DNA of 64,000 nucleotides from JADKIH01 sp049363815 (GTDB lineage: Bacteria; Bacteroidota; Bacteroidia; AKYH767-A; 2013-40CM-41-45): NCBI GenBank assembly GCA_049363815.1, contig JBMQEM010000112.1, positions 1 through 64,000 on the forward strand, given 5' to 3'. The position numbers were made by a program, and so were the translations under genes. The notes under the pieces were generated by a model. The model searched no databases. It had not been told where the DNA came from and saw only the letters and a program-made list of their open reading frames with translations. How positions within the stretch are numbered: position 1 is the stretch's first letter; every line of letters starts with the position of its first letter. Below are positions 8,731 to 16,388 of the stretch, piece after piece.

Positions 8731-9491
8731 GAATTTTAATTATCGAAGACGAGCAGCCTGCTTCTACCCGACTAAAAAAATTATTACTTGAAGCTGAGCC
8801 TGACGCTGTTATTCTAGATGAAATAGTCAGTATAAAATCTGCCGTTGAATGGTTTAAAAACCACAGTCATCCTGACCTCATCTTTATCGATATCCATCTT
8901 TCAGATGGAAATAGTTTCGATATTTTTGAACTGGTCAATATCACTGCGCCTGTCATCTTTATTACTGCATATGACGAGTTTGCATTGAAAGCTTTCAAAG
9001 TAAACAGTGTTGAGTATTTATTGAAACCGGTAAAGCAGGAAGAACTTGTGAGCGCATTGAATAAGTTCAAGACCTATTTTAGTAAGAACACACCCCTACC
9101 GGATCTCAGTAAACTAATGGAGAATCTGAAAGATCCGGGATCAGGTTACAAAAAGCGTTTTTTGATCCGCTATGGTGAACATATAAAAGCTGTAGAAACA
9201 GATAATGTAGCTTATTTTTACACGGAAGAGAAAATAAATTTTTTAAGGACAAAGGACAATCACTCCTATCATATAGAATACAATCTTGACAAACTTGAGG
9301 GCATATTAGATCCGGCAAAATTTTTCAGGATCAACAGGCAATTCATAATTAATTACGAGGCTATCGACCAGATGTTTTCTTTTTCAAAATCGAGAGTAAA
9401 GATCAATTTGAAACCTGCAATTAATCTTGATACGATTGTAAGCACAGAACGATCTCCGCTTTTCAAGGAGTGGCTGTCAGGTAAAGAATAA
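8727..9491 (+). CDS. LytTR-family response regulator
   Basis: A 254-residue regulator with an N-terminal receiver (phosphoacceptor D55 in FIDIHLSDG, acidic pair IEDEQPA, conserved LLKPVKQEEL) and a C-terminal LytTR DNA-binding domain (about 150-250). The latter is recognisable from VAYFYTEEKINFLRTKDNHSY and FFRINRQFIINYEAI. It is translationally coupled to the propeller kinase (ATGA overlap) and is its obvious partner. The target genes are unknown; the heme-lipoproteins just downstream are candidates by position only. Confidence 0.92.
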   Translation: MRILIIEDEQPASTRLKKLLLEAEPDAVILDEIVSIKSAVEWFKNHSHPDLIFIDIHLSDGNSFDIFELVNITAPVIFITAYDEFALKAFKVNSVEYLLKPVKQEELVSALNKFKTYFSKNTPLPDLSKLMENLKDPGSGYKKRFLIRYGEHIKAVETDNVAYFYTEEKINFLRTKDNHSYHIEYNLDKLEGILDPAKFFRINRQFIINYEAIDQMFSFSKSRVKINLKPAINLDTIVSTERSPLFKEWLSGKE

Positions 9492-9657
9492 AGAACCTCC
9501 ATCTTATATGTTTCCAAGTCTGGAAGCAAAATGAATTTCACCACTTCTCACTATTTTTTATGGTGAACTATTTATTCCTTTTTGCCTGGTTTTGGTGAAA
9601 TTTTACTGAAATTCGGCTTCAGAACTCAATTTTTCCTGTTCAGCATCATTTATAATA

Positions 9658-9684
9658 TTGAACAATATTATACCGGTAAATTTG
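9658..9684 (+). promoter_or_regulatory. Bacteroidota-type promoter (TTG-N16-TAAATTTG)
   Basis: A perfect -7 element TAAATTTG (9677-9684) is preceded by TTG (9658-9660) with a 16-nt spacer, close to the usual TTG-N17-19-TAnnTTTG. It ends 20 nt before the ATG of the heme-lipoprotein gene. Confidence 0.6.
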
Positions 9685-9703
9685 TTCTATCAAAAAAGAA
9701 TAA

Positions 9704-10459
9704 ATGTATCGGACTAAAAAAATATTTCTTGATCTAATGCTTGCAGGAGTAATTTTCTTGCTAGTACTTATGATCTTTGCTTTAAGTTCCTGTAAGCATC
9801 AACCGCAGATATTGCCTGCTGATCCAAATGCAGGAAATGAAAATCCCGGTGGTGGAACAGGCGGCAACGAAAATAATTGTGATCCGAATGTTGTATACTT
9901 CGAACAACAGGTACTGCCGATCATAGTAAGTAACTGTGCAAAGAGTGGTTGTCATAATACAGAAGATCATGAAGAAGATATTGTTTTGAATTCATACAAC
10001 TCAATTATGAGTGATGGGGAGGTTTCGCCCGGTTACCCAGCATACAGTGAAATATATGAAGTAATTACTCAAACCGATCCTGATGATATCATGCCTCCTC
10101 CTCCTCATAGTCCACTGACTTCTGCACAAATTGCATTGATCAGAAACTGGATCTTGCAGGGAGCTCAAAATAACTCCTGCCAGAATACTTGTGACACAAC
10201 AAATGTTACATATAGTGGCAGCATCATTCCGGTACTTCAGAATTCCTGTATAGGTTGTCATAGCGGAAGTACTCCCGGAGGAAATATCAGTCTCAACTCT
10301 TATGCAGCAGTACTTACACAGGCAACCAATGGCAAATTATTGGGCAGTGTAAATCATTCAACCGGATTTTCTGCGATGCCAAAAGGTGGAAATAAATTAA
10401 GTACATGTCAGATCGATATGATCAGGATCTGGGTCGATGCTGGAGCACCAAACAATTAA
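9704..10459 (+). CDS. Lipoprotein with two cytochrome c-type heme motifs
   Basis: A lipoprotein of 251 residues with lipobox-like LSSC (Cys about 30) and a Gly/Pro/Asn-rich linker before two related domains. Domain 1 carries an unusual CAKSGCH (CX4CH) motif; domain 2 has a standard CIGCH. Each domain ends with an MPP or MPKGG methionine segment (possible axial ligand) and a helix like IALIRNWILQGAQNN, as in planctomycete-type/PSCyt1-like cytochromes. The product is probably an envelope-anchored electron carrier or an oxygenic peroxidase-like partner; the donor and acceptor are unknown. The next gene is a one-domain relative starting 3 nt after the stop. Confidence 0.75.
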   Translation: MYRTKKIFLDLMLAGVIFLLVLMIFALSSCKHQPQILPADPNAGNENPGGGTGGNENNCDPNVVYFEQQVLPIIVSNCAKSGCHNTEDHEEDIVLNSYNSIMSDGEVSPGYPAYSEIYEVITQTDPDDIMPPPPHSPLTSAQIALIRNWILQGAQNNSCQNTCDTTNVTYSGSIIPVLQNSCIGCHSGSTPGGNISLNSYAAVLTQATNGKLLGSVNHSTGFSAMPKGGNKLSTCQIDMIRIWVDAGAPNN

Positions 10460-10462
10460 CCT

Positions 10463-10840
10463 ATGAAAAACATTAGTAGAACGATATTTGTTTGTATGAT
10501 AGTATTCGGTTTGTCATCTTGCTACTATGATATTCAGGAAGACATTCACCCTGAACTGGCTTCTCAGGTTTGTGATACGAGTGTAGCACAATATGCAGGA
10601 CAGATCAAAACAATTATCCAGAATAATTGTAGTTCATGTCATAGTACTACTTCAGCTTCTGGAGGGATAATAACAGACACCTATCAGGATCTTAAGAGGA
10701 TAGCAGATAATGGTACGTTAATTGGAAGTATCACTCACGCGGCAGGGTTTAGGGCAATGCCTCAAAATCTACCTAAATTGTCATCCTGCAACATTAAGTT
10801 GATTGAAAAGTGGGTCCGTGAAGGTTCACAGAATAATTAA
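10463..10840 (+). CDS. Single-heme cytochrome c-like lipoprotein
   Basis: A lipoprotein of 125 residues (lipobox LSSC, Cys about 20) with one cytochrome c-type domain. It has the heme motif CSSCH, a methionine segment FRAMPQN and the terminal helix IEKWVREGSQNN. It is clearly related to the second domain of the gene just upstream (same order: CxxCH, GSITHAAGF versus GSVNHSTGF, MP, C-terminal WV-EG/AG-NN). The pair presumably arose by tandem duplication and is co-transcribed. Confidence 0.75.
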   Translation: MKNISRTIFVCMIVFGLSSCYYDIQEDIHPELASQVCDTSVAQYAGQIKTIIQNNCSSCHSTTSASGGIITDTYQDLKRIADNGTLIGSITHAAGFRAMPQNLPKLSSCNIKLIEKWVREGSQNN

Positions 10841-10934
10841 GAAAAGATGAAGGTCTGAAAAGTTCAGGCTTTAGAAATAAAGAAGTACAGATCAATCCAG
10901 AATTAACTCAATTTTCAATTCTAAATTTGTGTCA

Positions 10935-11354
10935 ATGAAAAAGAAAATATTTTTAGCACTCGGCATAATAGCATTAGCCGGTGCCGCTTATGGCTTTTAT
11001 CTGTTCAAAAAGCCGCATCAAAGTATAATGAATGAAAAGCCTGATTATAGTATGATTTCATCAGAGATAATCAGTGAATTTGAGACCAATGAAGATGCCG
11101 CAAACAAAAAGTTTAATGGTAAGGTCATTGAAGTTACCGGAGTTATATCCGAAAAAACTAAAGACGAACAAGGCAAACTGAACATTACCCTTCAGGGAGC
11201 AGATATAGCAGGAATCGGATGTGTATTTGAAAAAGCAGCACAACCAAAAGCAGCAGCACTAGCAGAGGGACAGGAAGTAAAGATAAAAGGGGTCTGTACA
11301 GGGATTTTAATGGATGTAGTCCTGGTAGACTGTGTAGTAGTAGAAAACAATTAA
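10935..11354 (+). CDS. Membrane-anchored OB-fold (tRNA_anti-like) protein
   Basis: A 139-residue protein starting at ATG 10935 (an in-frame GTG lies two codons upstream). It has an N-terminal membrane anchor (about 5-25). The following exported domain resembles the tRNA_anti-like OB fold: KKFNGKVIEVTGVISEKTKD, then GIGCVFEKAA, GQEVKIKGVCTGILMDVVLVDC. Such small periplasmic OB proteins are common in Bacteroidota and uncharacterised. It is 22 nt upstream of the second YceI-like gene and probably co-transcribed with it. Confidence 0.7.
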   Translation: MKKKIFLALGIIALAGAAYGFYLFKKPHQSIMNEKPDYSMISSEIISEFETNEDAANKKFNGKVIEVTGVISEKTKDEQGKLNITLQGADIAGIGCVFEKAAQPKAAALAEGQEVKIKGVCTGILMDVVLVDCVVVENN

Positions 11355-11376
11355 TCAAACAAACTAAAATACAACT

Positions 11377-11940
11377 ATGAAAAAAGTAATTTTTGCAATT
11401 GCATTATTGATTTCGTCATCAGCTGTTTTCGGACAGAAAGTTTTGACAAAGAACGGTAAGGTTCATTTTGATGCAACAAGTCCAAACTCACCGGAAAAAA
11501 TTGATGCTACAAATGATAAAACGATGAGTGTGATCGATGCTTCAACAGGTGCGATTGAGTTTGCGCTTTTGATGAAAGCGTTCAGCTTTGAGAAAGCATT
11601 AATGCAAGAACATTTCAACGAGAATTATGTTGAATCCGACAAATTTCCAAAAGCATCTTTCAAAGGTACGATCACAAATATGAGTACTATCGATTTAAAG
11701 AAAGACGGAACATATCCGGCAACTGTGAAAGGACAGATGACACTTCACGGTGAAACGAAAGAGATCAGCGCAACAGGAAACATTACTGTAAAAGGCGGAA
11801 GTATAACTGCAGCTAAATCGGAATTCACTTTAACGCTTGCTGATTATAAGATCGAAGTACCATCAGTAGTAAAAGACAAAGTATCAAAAGAAGCAAAGAT
11901 CACTGTTGATCTAAGTTTCCAGCCAATGGCTGCTAAATAA
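11377..11940 (+). CDS. YceI-like periplasmic protein (paralogue 2)
   Basis: A 187-residue exported protein (signal peptide to VFGQ) of the YceI lipocalin-like family. It shares the pattern FSFEKALMQEHFNENYVES...FPKASFKGTI...DLKKDG...GQMTLHG...FTLTLADYKIEVPSVVKDKV with the product at 5288-5842. The lysine-rich codons and neighbour differ, but the core is clearly paralogous. It ends its transcript at a strong hairpin terminator. Ligand unknown. Confidence 0.85.
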   Translation: MKKVIFAIALLISSSAVFGQKVLTKNGKVHFDATSPNSPEKIDATNDKTMSVIDASTGAIEFALLMKAFSFEKALMQEHFNENYVESDKFPKASFKGTITNMSTIDLKKDGTYPATVKGQMTLHGETKEISATGNITVKGGSITAAKSEFTLTLADYKIEVPSVVKDKVSKEAKITVDLSFQPMAAK

Positions 11941-11975
11941 AGACAGGGTTTACAAATTAGGTGTTCATGTGGTTT

Positions 11976-12011
11976 GACTCCGCTCGGCAGAAATGTTGGG
12001 CGGGGTTTTTT
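11976..12011 (+). terminator. Rho-independent terminator after the YceI paralogue
   Basis: The arms 11976-11988 and 11995-12007 pair over about 13 positions including several G-U pairs (core CCGCTCGGC with GTTGGGCGG). The loop is AGAAAT and a run of six T follows. Confidence 0.75.
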
Positions 12012-12166
12012 CGTACTTAATACTTGCAGTTTTGTCCTTAAATAAGATAAGAGGAAAATATTACAATAAAGTAAAATATCACCTTTATCATTTCTGAATT
12101 AATAACTTTTTGAATATTCAAATTCAATTGCATTCATTCAATTCCAAATACTTCCATTCAAAATAA

Positions 12167-12580
12167 TTAAATCAGTCTTCCAATTAATGTATCAACCGAA
12201 TAAACATCCACCGAAAAAGGAATCGCCCACAACAACAAAACAAAAATAAAACGGGGGAAATAATGTTGCATGTCCCACATGGCTTTGATGGAAGAGAATG
12301 AAATTGCAACAAAGAGCAGGTCAATTGAAAGGATGGCCAGAGTATAGAATTTCAACAGACCAACGAACAGAAATAAGCCACCGATGAGTTCTGCATAAGA
12401 AGAGATGGTGATCAATGGCTTTAGTAATGCTTTTGGCCAGATAGTAGGATTCATAGGATCGTCGAACGTTCTGGCCACATTGATGATCTTTACACGAAAT
12501 ATTTTATCATAACCCTGAAAGAAAAAAAGCGAGCCTGTCACAAGTCTCAGCATTAAACTAACAATGTCAAGGTTCTCCAT
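12167..12580 (-). CDS. DoxX-family membrane protein
   Basis: A 137-residue protein with four predicted membrane helices and the DoxX signature at the N-terminus (LRLVTGSLFFFQGYDKIF), followed by a SYAELIGGLFLFVGLLK segment. DoxX proteins are associated with quinone or respiratory redox functions. It is the last gene on the minus strand after the cbb3 assembly genes, 62 nt beyond the SafE-like gene, so it may be in the same transcript. Function otherwise unknown. Confidence 0.75.
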   Translation of the reverse strand: MENLDIVSLMLRLVTGSLFFFQGYDKIFRVKIINVARTFDDPMNPTIWPKALLKPLITISSYAELIGGLFLFVGLLKFYTLAILSIDLLFVAISFSSIKAMWDMQHYFPRFIFVLLLWAIPFSVDVYSVDTLIGRLI

Positions 12581-12642
12581 TTGAAAAATAATTTAGTCAA
12601 AGCTACAAAAAAAGTCTGTCCAATTCCCGCTCTGCTAATTTT

Positions 12643-13302
12643 TCAATGACTGCAGCAAGAATGCGGCTGGTAATTAATGCCACGGAAAATCAGCCATACA
12701 CCCATGACCAGAGCTATATATGGAATTGCCTGACGAACATACCGCTGAAACCTGAAATTCAAAACCTGCCCTGTCAAAGAAAGGAATAACATCATAGGCA
12801 CAGTCCCAAGCCCAAACAAAGCCATATACCCGGCACTTCCTCCTACACTGCCCATAGCAAGCGAAGCACCCAAGGCCAGATACACAAATCCACAAGGCAG
12901 GATTCCGTTTGCAAGTCCGATTCCCAATGAGGAGTATTTCGAATCTGACTGCAACATTTTCCTGAAAATTTTCTTGATAGAATTTGTCAGACCATATAAA
13001 AAGCCATTGAATGGTTTGAACTGCTTTGCGACCAAAGGAATTCCGGCAATCAAAACGATGGAAACTCCTGATACGATAGAGACTGTCTTCTGAAAACCTG
13101 TCAGCGATAAAGATCTTCCGAATAAACCAATCACTGCCCCAAGGATCGAATATGTAACGATACGTCCGAAATTATAAAAGATCTTACTCTGTAAAGCCAG
13201 TCCTGTCGTTTTCTTTGGCAACGTCAGCGCGATCGGACCGCACATACCGGCGCAATGGAAACTTCCCATAAATCCAAAAAGAAAGGCTGTCAATATCCAC
13301 AT
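12643..13302 (-). CDS. SafE/TauE-like membrane protein of the cbb3 cluster
   Basis: A 219-residue membrane protein with six predicted helices, of the urease-accessory UreH-like/SafE type often found beside ccoGHIS. The N-terminal helix carries FHCAGMCGP, a conserved Cys/His pair that may bind copper, and the protein ends with HSCCSH, a second possible metal site. Position at the end of ccoG-ccoH suggests a role in copper delivery to the binuclear centre of cbb3 oxidase rather than sulfite export. That role is inferred from context. Confidence 0.75.
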   Translation of the reverse strand: MWILTAFLFGFMGSFHCAGMCGPIALTLPKKTTGLALQSKIFYNFGRIVTYSILGAVIGLFGRSLSLTGFQKTVSIVSGVSIVLIAGIPLVAKQFKPFNGFLYGLTNSIKKIFRKMLQSDSKYSSLGIGLANGILPCGFVYLALGASLAMGSVGGSAGYMALFGLGTVPMMLFLSLTGQVLNFRFQRYVRQAIPYIALVMGVWLIFRGINYQPHSCCSH

Positions 13303-13315
13303 AACAATAATTTTA

Positions 13316-13765
13316 TTAATTCAGATTGATCTTTTCTTCGGTATAATACTCTTTCTGTCCATCCTTATAGCTCACCTTCACATTCCAGCGACCGGATGCC
13401 ATATCAAGTGATGAAATAGTTTGAGACAGATCAGGATTCACTTGAAGCGGAACTTGAAAATCAAAAGAAGAATTGTCCGGCTTGAAAAAAGTAATACTTC
13501 CTTCCAACTTTGAATCCTTAAATTTTTCCGGGAACTGAAAAACTACCTGATCAGCGGTAGAAGAAATCATTACCTGTTGATCCAGTCCGGCAGAATTGTT
13601 CATTTTATTGATCTGATTCTGATACTGTATTTCGAGATCATAATAGTTTGATGCTACCAGATCCACCTCATGCTGCGAACATTTATAAACCAATGATAAA
13701 ATAAAGGTCATAAATAATCCGATGAAGACTACAATTCCAAAACCCCAGTTAAATTTAATTTTCAT
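13316..13765 (-). CDS. ccoH: CcoH/FixH cbb3 oxidase assembly protein
   Basis: A FixH-family protein of 149 residues: a single N-terminal membrane helix (about 7-27, GFGIVVFIGLFMTFILSLVY), then a periplasmic beta-sandwich (VDLVASNYYDLEIQYQNQI, then SGRWNVKVSYKDGQKEYY). The N-terminal NYYDLEIQYQ segment is a common FixH feature. It lies between ccoG and the SafE-like gene, 12 nt from ccoG. In proteobacteria CcoH interacts with CcoN late in assembly. Confidence 0.85.
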   Translation of the reverse strand: MKIKFNWGFGIVVFIGLFMTFILSLVYKCSQHEVDLVASNYYDLEIQYQNQINKMNNSAGLDQQVMISSTADQVVFQFPEKFKDSKLEGSITFFKPDNSSFDFQVPLQVNPDLSQTISSLDMASGRWNVKVSYKDGQKEYYTEEKINLN

Positions 13766-13777
13766 GAGAATACGATT

Positions 13778-15178
13778 TTAATTTGATGATGGTCCAAGGA
13801 AATTTGTTTTGATATTGCTTACAACCTTACCATTTGAAAGTACTTTAATCCGCACAGGTGTTTTAATACTTGTAAGGTCTTCTGTATGGAGAATAACGAA
13901 GAAAACACCGTCGATTGTTCCATCCTGTTTGAGCAAATCTACTTTCTCTCCAACAAACTTTATTTCTCCTTTCGGCTGATCGAGAACGATTTCGATCTTA
14001 AGATCACCAAAGGTTTTATTGACAAGTTGAATATTGTAAAGATTGCTTACATGGTTACTATCAACAATTTGATATAGTTGTCCCGGTGTACGCATGATAG
14101 TAGACTCTACATCAGTACGCAGCGAAAGCAAGACGATCAGCGATGTCAACAGCAGAAACAATACAGCTCCATAGCCAATGATCCTGGTCGTGATCTTGAA
14201 TTTCTTTTTATCCGCAATGCTGTTTTCACTTGTATATCGGATCAAACCTTCAGGCAGATTTACTTTTTGCATGATAGAATTGCAGGCATCAATACATGCA
14301 GTACAATTGACACATTCAAGTTGCGTTCCGTTCCTGATATCGATTCCGGTCGGACAAACGTTCACACACTGGTGGCAATCGATACAATCACCGGCAGTTC
14401 TTTTTTCATCTTTATGAATTTTTGCGCGGGGTTCACCTCTGGAATAATCATATGCGATGACCACTGAATTTCTGTCAAGTAATACACCCTGCAGACGACC
14501 GTAAGGACAAACAACAATGCAAGCCTGTTCACGGAAACGTGCATATACACCATAAAACACTGCAGTAAAAATTACCAGTGCACCAAAGCCCACGAAATGA
14601 ATCATTGGGCCTTCGGTTACCAGAAGTTTCATCTGGTCAACACCAATGATGTATGCAAGAAATGTATTTGCTATTATGAATGCGATGACAAAGAAGATAC
14701 TATGCTTTAGAAGTTTTTTCCGGATCTTTGTCCCATTCCATGGAGCTTTATGTAATAATTTCTGCTGAGCTGAATCCCCTTCGATCAGATATTCAATTTT
14801 CCTGAACACCATTTCCATGAAGATCGTCTGAGGACACGCCCAGCCGCACCACACCCTTCCAAAAACTACTGTAAATAAGATTATGAATACAAAAAATGTA
14901 AGCATCGCCAGGACAAATAGAAAGAAGTCCTGCGGCCAGAAAGGAATACCGAATAAAATAAATTTTCTTTGGATGACATTAAAAAGAAACATGGCATGTC
15001 CATTCCATTTCATGAACGGTCCTGAAAAGAGAAGAGTCAGTAGAATAATACTGACTATTGTTCTCTTATTATATAATTTACCATGAGGCTTCTTAGGATA
15101 GATCCACGCCCTCTTTCCATCTTCACCTATTGTCGCAATACTATCGCGAAAGGATTCATCCCTTGTATCATTACTCAT
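13778..15178 (-). CDS. ccoG: CcoG, cbb3 oxidase accessory iron-sulfur protein
   Basis: A 466-residue membrane protein of the FixG/RdxA family, which reduces copper(II) to copper(I) for cbb3 maturation. Membrane helices flank a WCGWACPQT motif near 110 and a two-cluster ferredoxin region: CIDCHQCVNVCPTG and CVNCTACIDAC near residues 260-300. The C-terminal periplasmic Ig-like domain (NIQLVNKTFGDLKIEIVL) follows the last helix. Start is the only plausible ATG (15178). It is separated from ccoP by 5 nt. Confidence 0.93.
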   Translation of the reverse strand: MSNDTRDESFRDSIATIGEDGKRAWIYPKKPHGKLYNKRTIVSIILLTLLFSGPFMKWNGHAMFLFNVIQRKFILFGIPFWPQDFFLFVLAMLTFFVFIILFTVVFGRVWCGWACPQTIFMEMVFRKIEYLIEGDSAQQKLLHKAPWNGTKIRKKLLKHSIFFVIAFIIANTFLAYIIGVDQMKLLVTEGPMIHFVGFGALVIFTAVFYGVYARFREQACIVVCPYGRLQGVLLDRNSVVIAYDYSRGEPRAKIHKDEKRTAGDCIDCHQCVNVCPTGIDIRNGTQLECVNCTACIDACNSIMQKVNLPEGLIRYTSENSIADKKKFKITTRIIGYGAVLFLLLTSLIVLLSLRTDVESTIMRTPGQLYQIVDSNHVSNLYNIQLVNKTFGDLKIEIVLDQPKGEIKFVGEKVDLLKQDGTIDGVFFVILHTEDLTSIKTPVRIKVLSNGKVVSNIKTNFLGPSSN

Positions 15179-15183
15179 AATTC

Positions 15184-16176
15184 TTATTTGCTTATGGCAA
15201 CAGCTGCCTGAGTGCTATCTGTAATTAACGAATCGGCGGCTACGGAAATACTATCAGTTACTTCAACCCATTTTTCACCTTGTGGCTCTTTAGGAGAGGC
15301 CGGATTTGTGCCCTGAAGAGTAAGAATATAACTTGAAACTTCCTGAATAGCCTTTGGAGATAATTGTGATTTCCAGCTGATCATACCTTTAGCAGGTACA
15401 CCTTCAGTAACAGTGTTAAATACATTTTTTATTCCTCCGCCGTGGATCCAGAATTCATCAGTAAGATTCGGACCGACATTACCCTGACCAAATTCACCAT
15501 GGCAAGCCAGACAACTTTTCATATAAATTTCCTTACCGGCAGCAAGCGAACTGGCTTCCGTTAGTTTTACAACAGAAGCAGATGTAATATAATTAGCATC
15601 ATTTTCCATTCTTTGTTTTTTCGCCAGCTCAGCATTTTGCATTTCCTCGTTATACTCAGCTATCTGAAGTTTTCCTGAACCGGAAACATGGAAATTGAAG
15701 AGGTAAACAAAAGCAAATACGATCGTCAGATAGAAACCATATTTCCACCAAGGAGGTAATTGATTATCCAATTCCTGAATGCCATCATAATTATGATCAA
15801 GCATAACATCCTTTTCCTTTTCAACCGGCACTGCTTTCACAAGACTGTGCATAATTCTGGAATAGAGCGATGGTTTCACAATTTCCGGCGTGAATCCTTC
15901 TTCGGCAGATTGAGCACTGTTAGCCGGAGTGTATTTCCCTTCAACTATTTTAGTCAGCGCACGGATGGTATGCGACATAGTATAGATAGTAAGGAGAACT
16001 ATGAATCCTAACAATATCCAGATATATGTTACCGGATCAAAAAACATTTTGGGGATCTGAACAACTTCCGGTTTTTGTACCTCTGTGGTTGCTTCCTGTG
16101 CAAAAGAAATGAATTGCATGAAAAGCAAAACAGTAGTGGCAGCAATCAGCTTTATTGATTTATATTTCCTTTTCAT
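15184..16176 (-). CDS. ccoP: cbb3 oxidase subunit III, single-heme CcoP
   Basis: A 330-residue subunit with an N-terminal signal-like helix, a second membrane helix (about 45-65), a PPWWKYGFYLTI anchor helix near residue 140, and one cytochrome c domain with CLACH and GVPAKGMISWK (methionine ligand). The proteobacterial subunit carries two c hemes; only one is visible here. I start at ATG 16176 rather than at the upstream in-frame 16308: the upstream stretch overlaps ccoQ and lacks a signal sequence. It carries electrons to CcoO/CcoN. Confidence 0.88.
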   Translation of the reverse strand: MKRKYKSIKLIAATTVLLFMQFISFAQEATTEVQKPEVVQIPKMFFDPVTYIWILLGFIVLLTIYTMSHTIRALTKIVEGKYTPANSAQSAEEGFTPEIVKPSLYSRIMHSLVKAVPVEKEKDVMLDHNYDGIQELDNQLPPWWKYGFYLTIVFAFVYLFNFHVSGSGKLQIAEYNEEMQNAELAKKQRMENDANYITSASVVKLTEASSLAAGKEIYMKSCLACHGEFGQGNVGPNLTDEFWIHGGGIKNVFNTVTEGVPAKGMISWKSQLSPKAIQEVSSYILTLQGTNPASPKEPQGEKWVEVTDSISVAADSLITDSTQAAVAISK

Positions 16177-16180
16177 ACTC

Positions 16181-16369
16181 TTACAATATTGAATTTGGGT
16201 TATTATTATTATCAGATTCAAGTGGTATTCTGCTGACTTCTTCAAGGCTTGAATTCTTTGTTCTGAATGCCCAGATAAAAACTGCCATAAAGAAGATAAA
16301 GAAAACAAGTAGTGAGAACATTGGATAAGTTGCTATCCCTTCTATTCCTTTGAAATAATTTTTGAACAT
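16181..16369 (-). CDS. ccoQ: CcoQ-like small subunit of cbb3 oxidase
   Basis: A 62-residue one-helix protein (YPMFSLLVFFIFFMAVFIWAF, about 15-35) followed by a short charged cytosolic tail (RTKNSSLEEVSRIPLE), the FixQ/CcoQ pattern. It is encoded between ccoNO and ccoP, the normal position. In proteobacteria CcoQ stabilises the complex. Identification depends on size, topology and position; sequence conservation of this family is low. Confidence 0.75.
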   Translation of the reverse strand: MFKNYFKGIEGIATYPMFSLLVFFIFFMAVFIWAFRTKNSSLEEVSRIPLESDNNNNPNSIL

Positions 16370-16388
16370 GGTATTCTATTTTTTACAA

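Noticed and set aside
10922..10929. Perfect -7 octamer TAAATTTG in front of the OB-fold gene
   Set aside because: It ends only 6 nt before the ATG at 10935, where all other assigned promoters end 18 or more nt upstream; it would require a leaderless transcript and the gene fits the transcript of its neighbours. Kept out of the feature list.
14078..14467. Long plus-strand frame opposite ccoG
   Set aside because: Shadow of ccoG on the other strand; ccoG has all family motifs and the shadow has none.
15760..16308. N-terminal extension of ccoP to 16308
   Set aside because: The extra 44 residues overlap the ccoQ gene, which has a typical CcoQ sequence in another frame, and they hide the signal-type helix.
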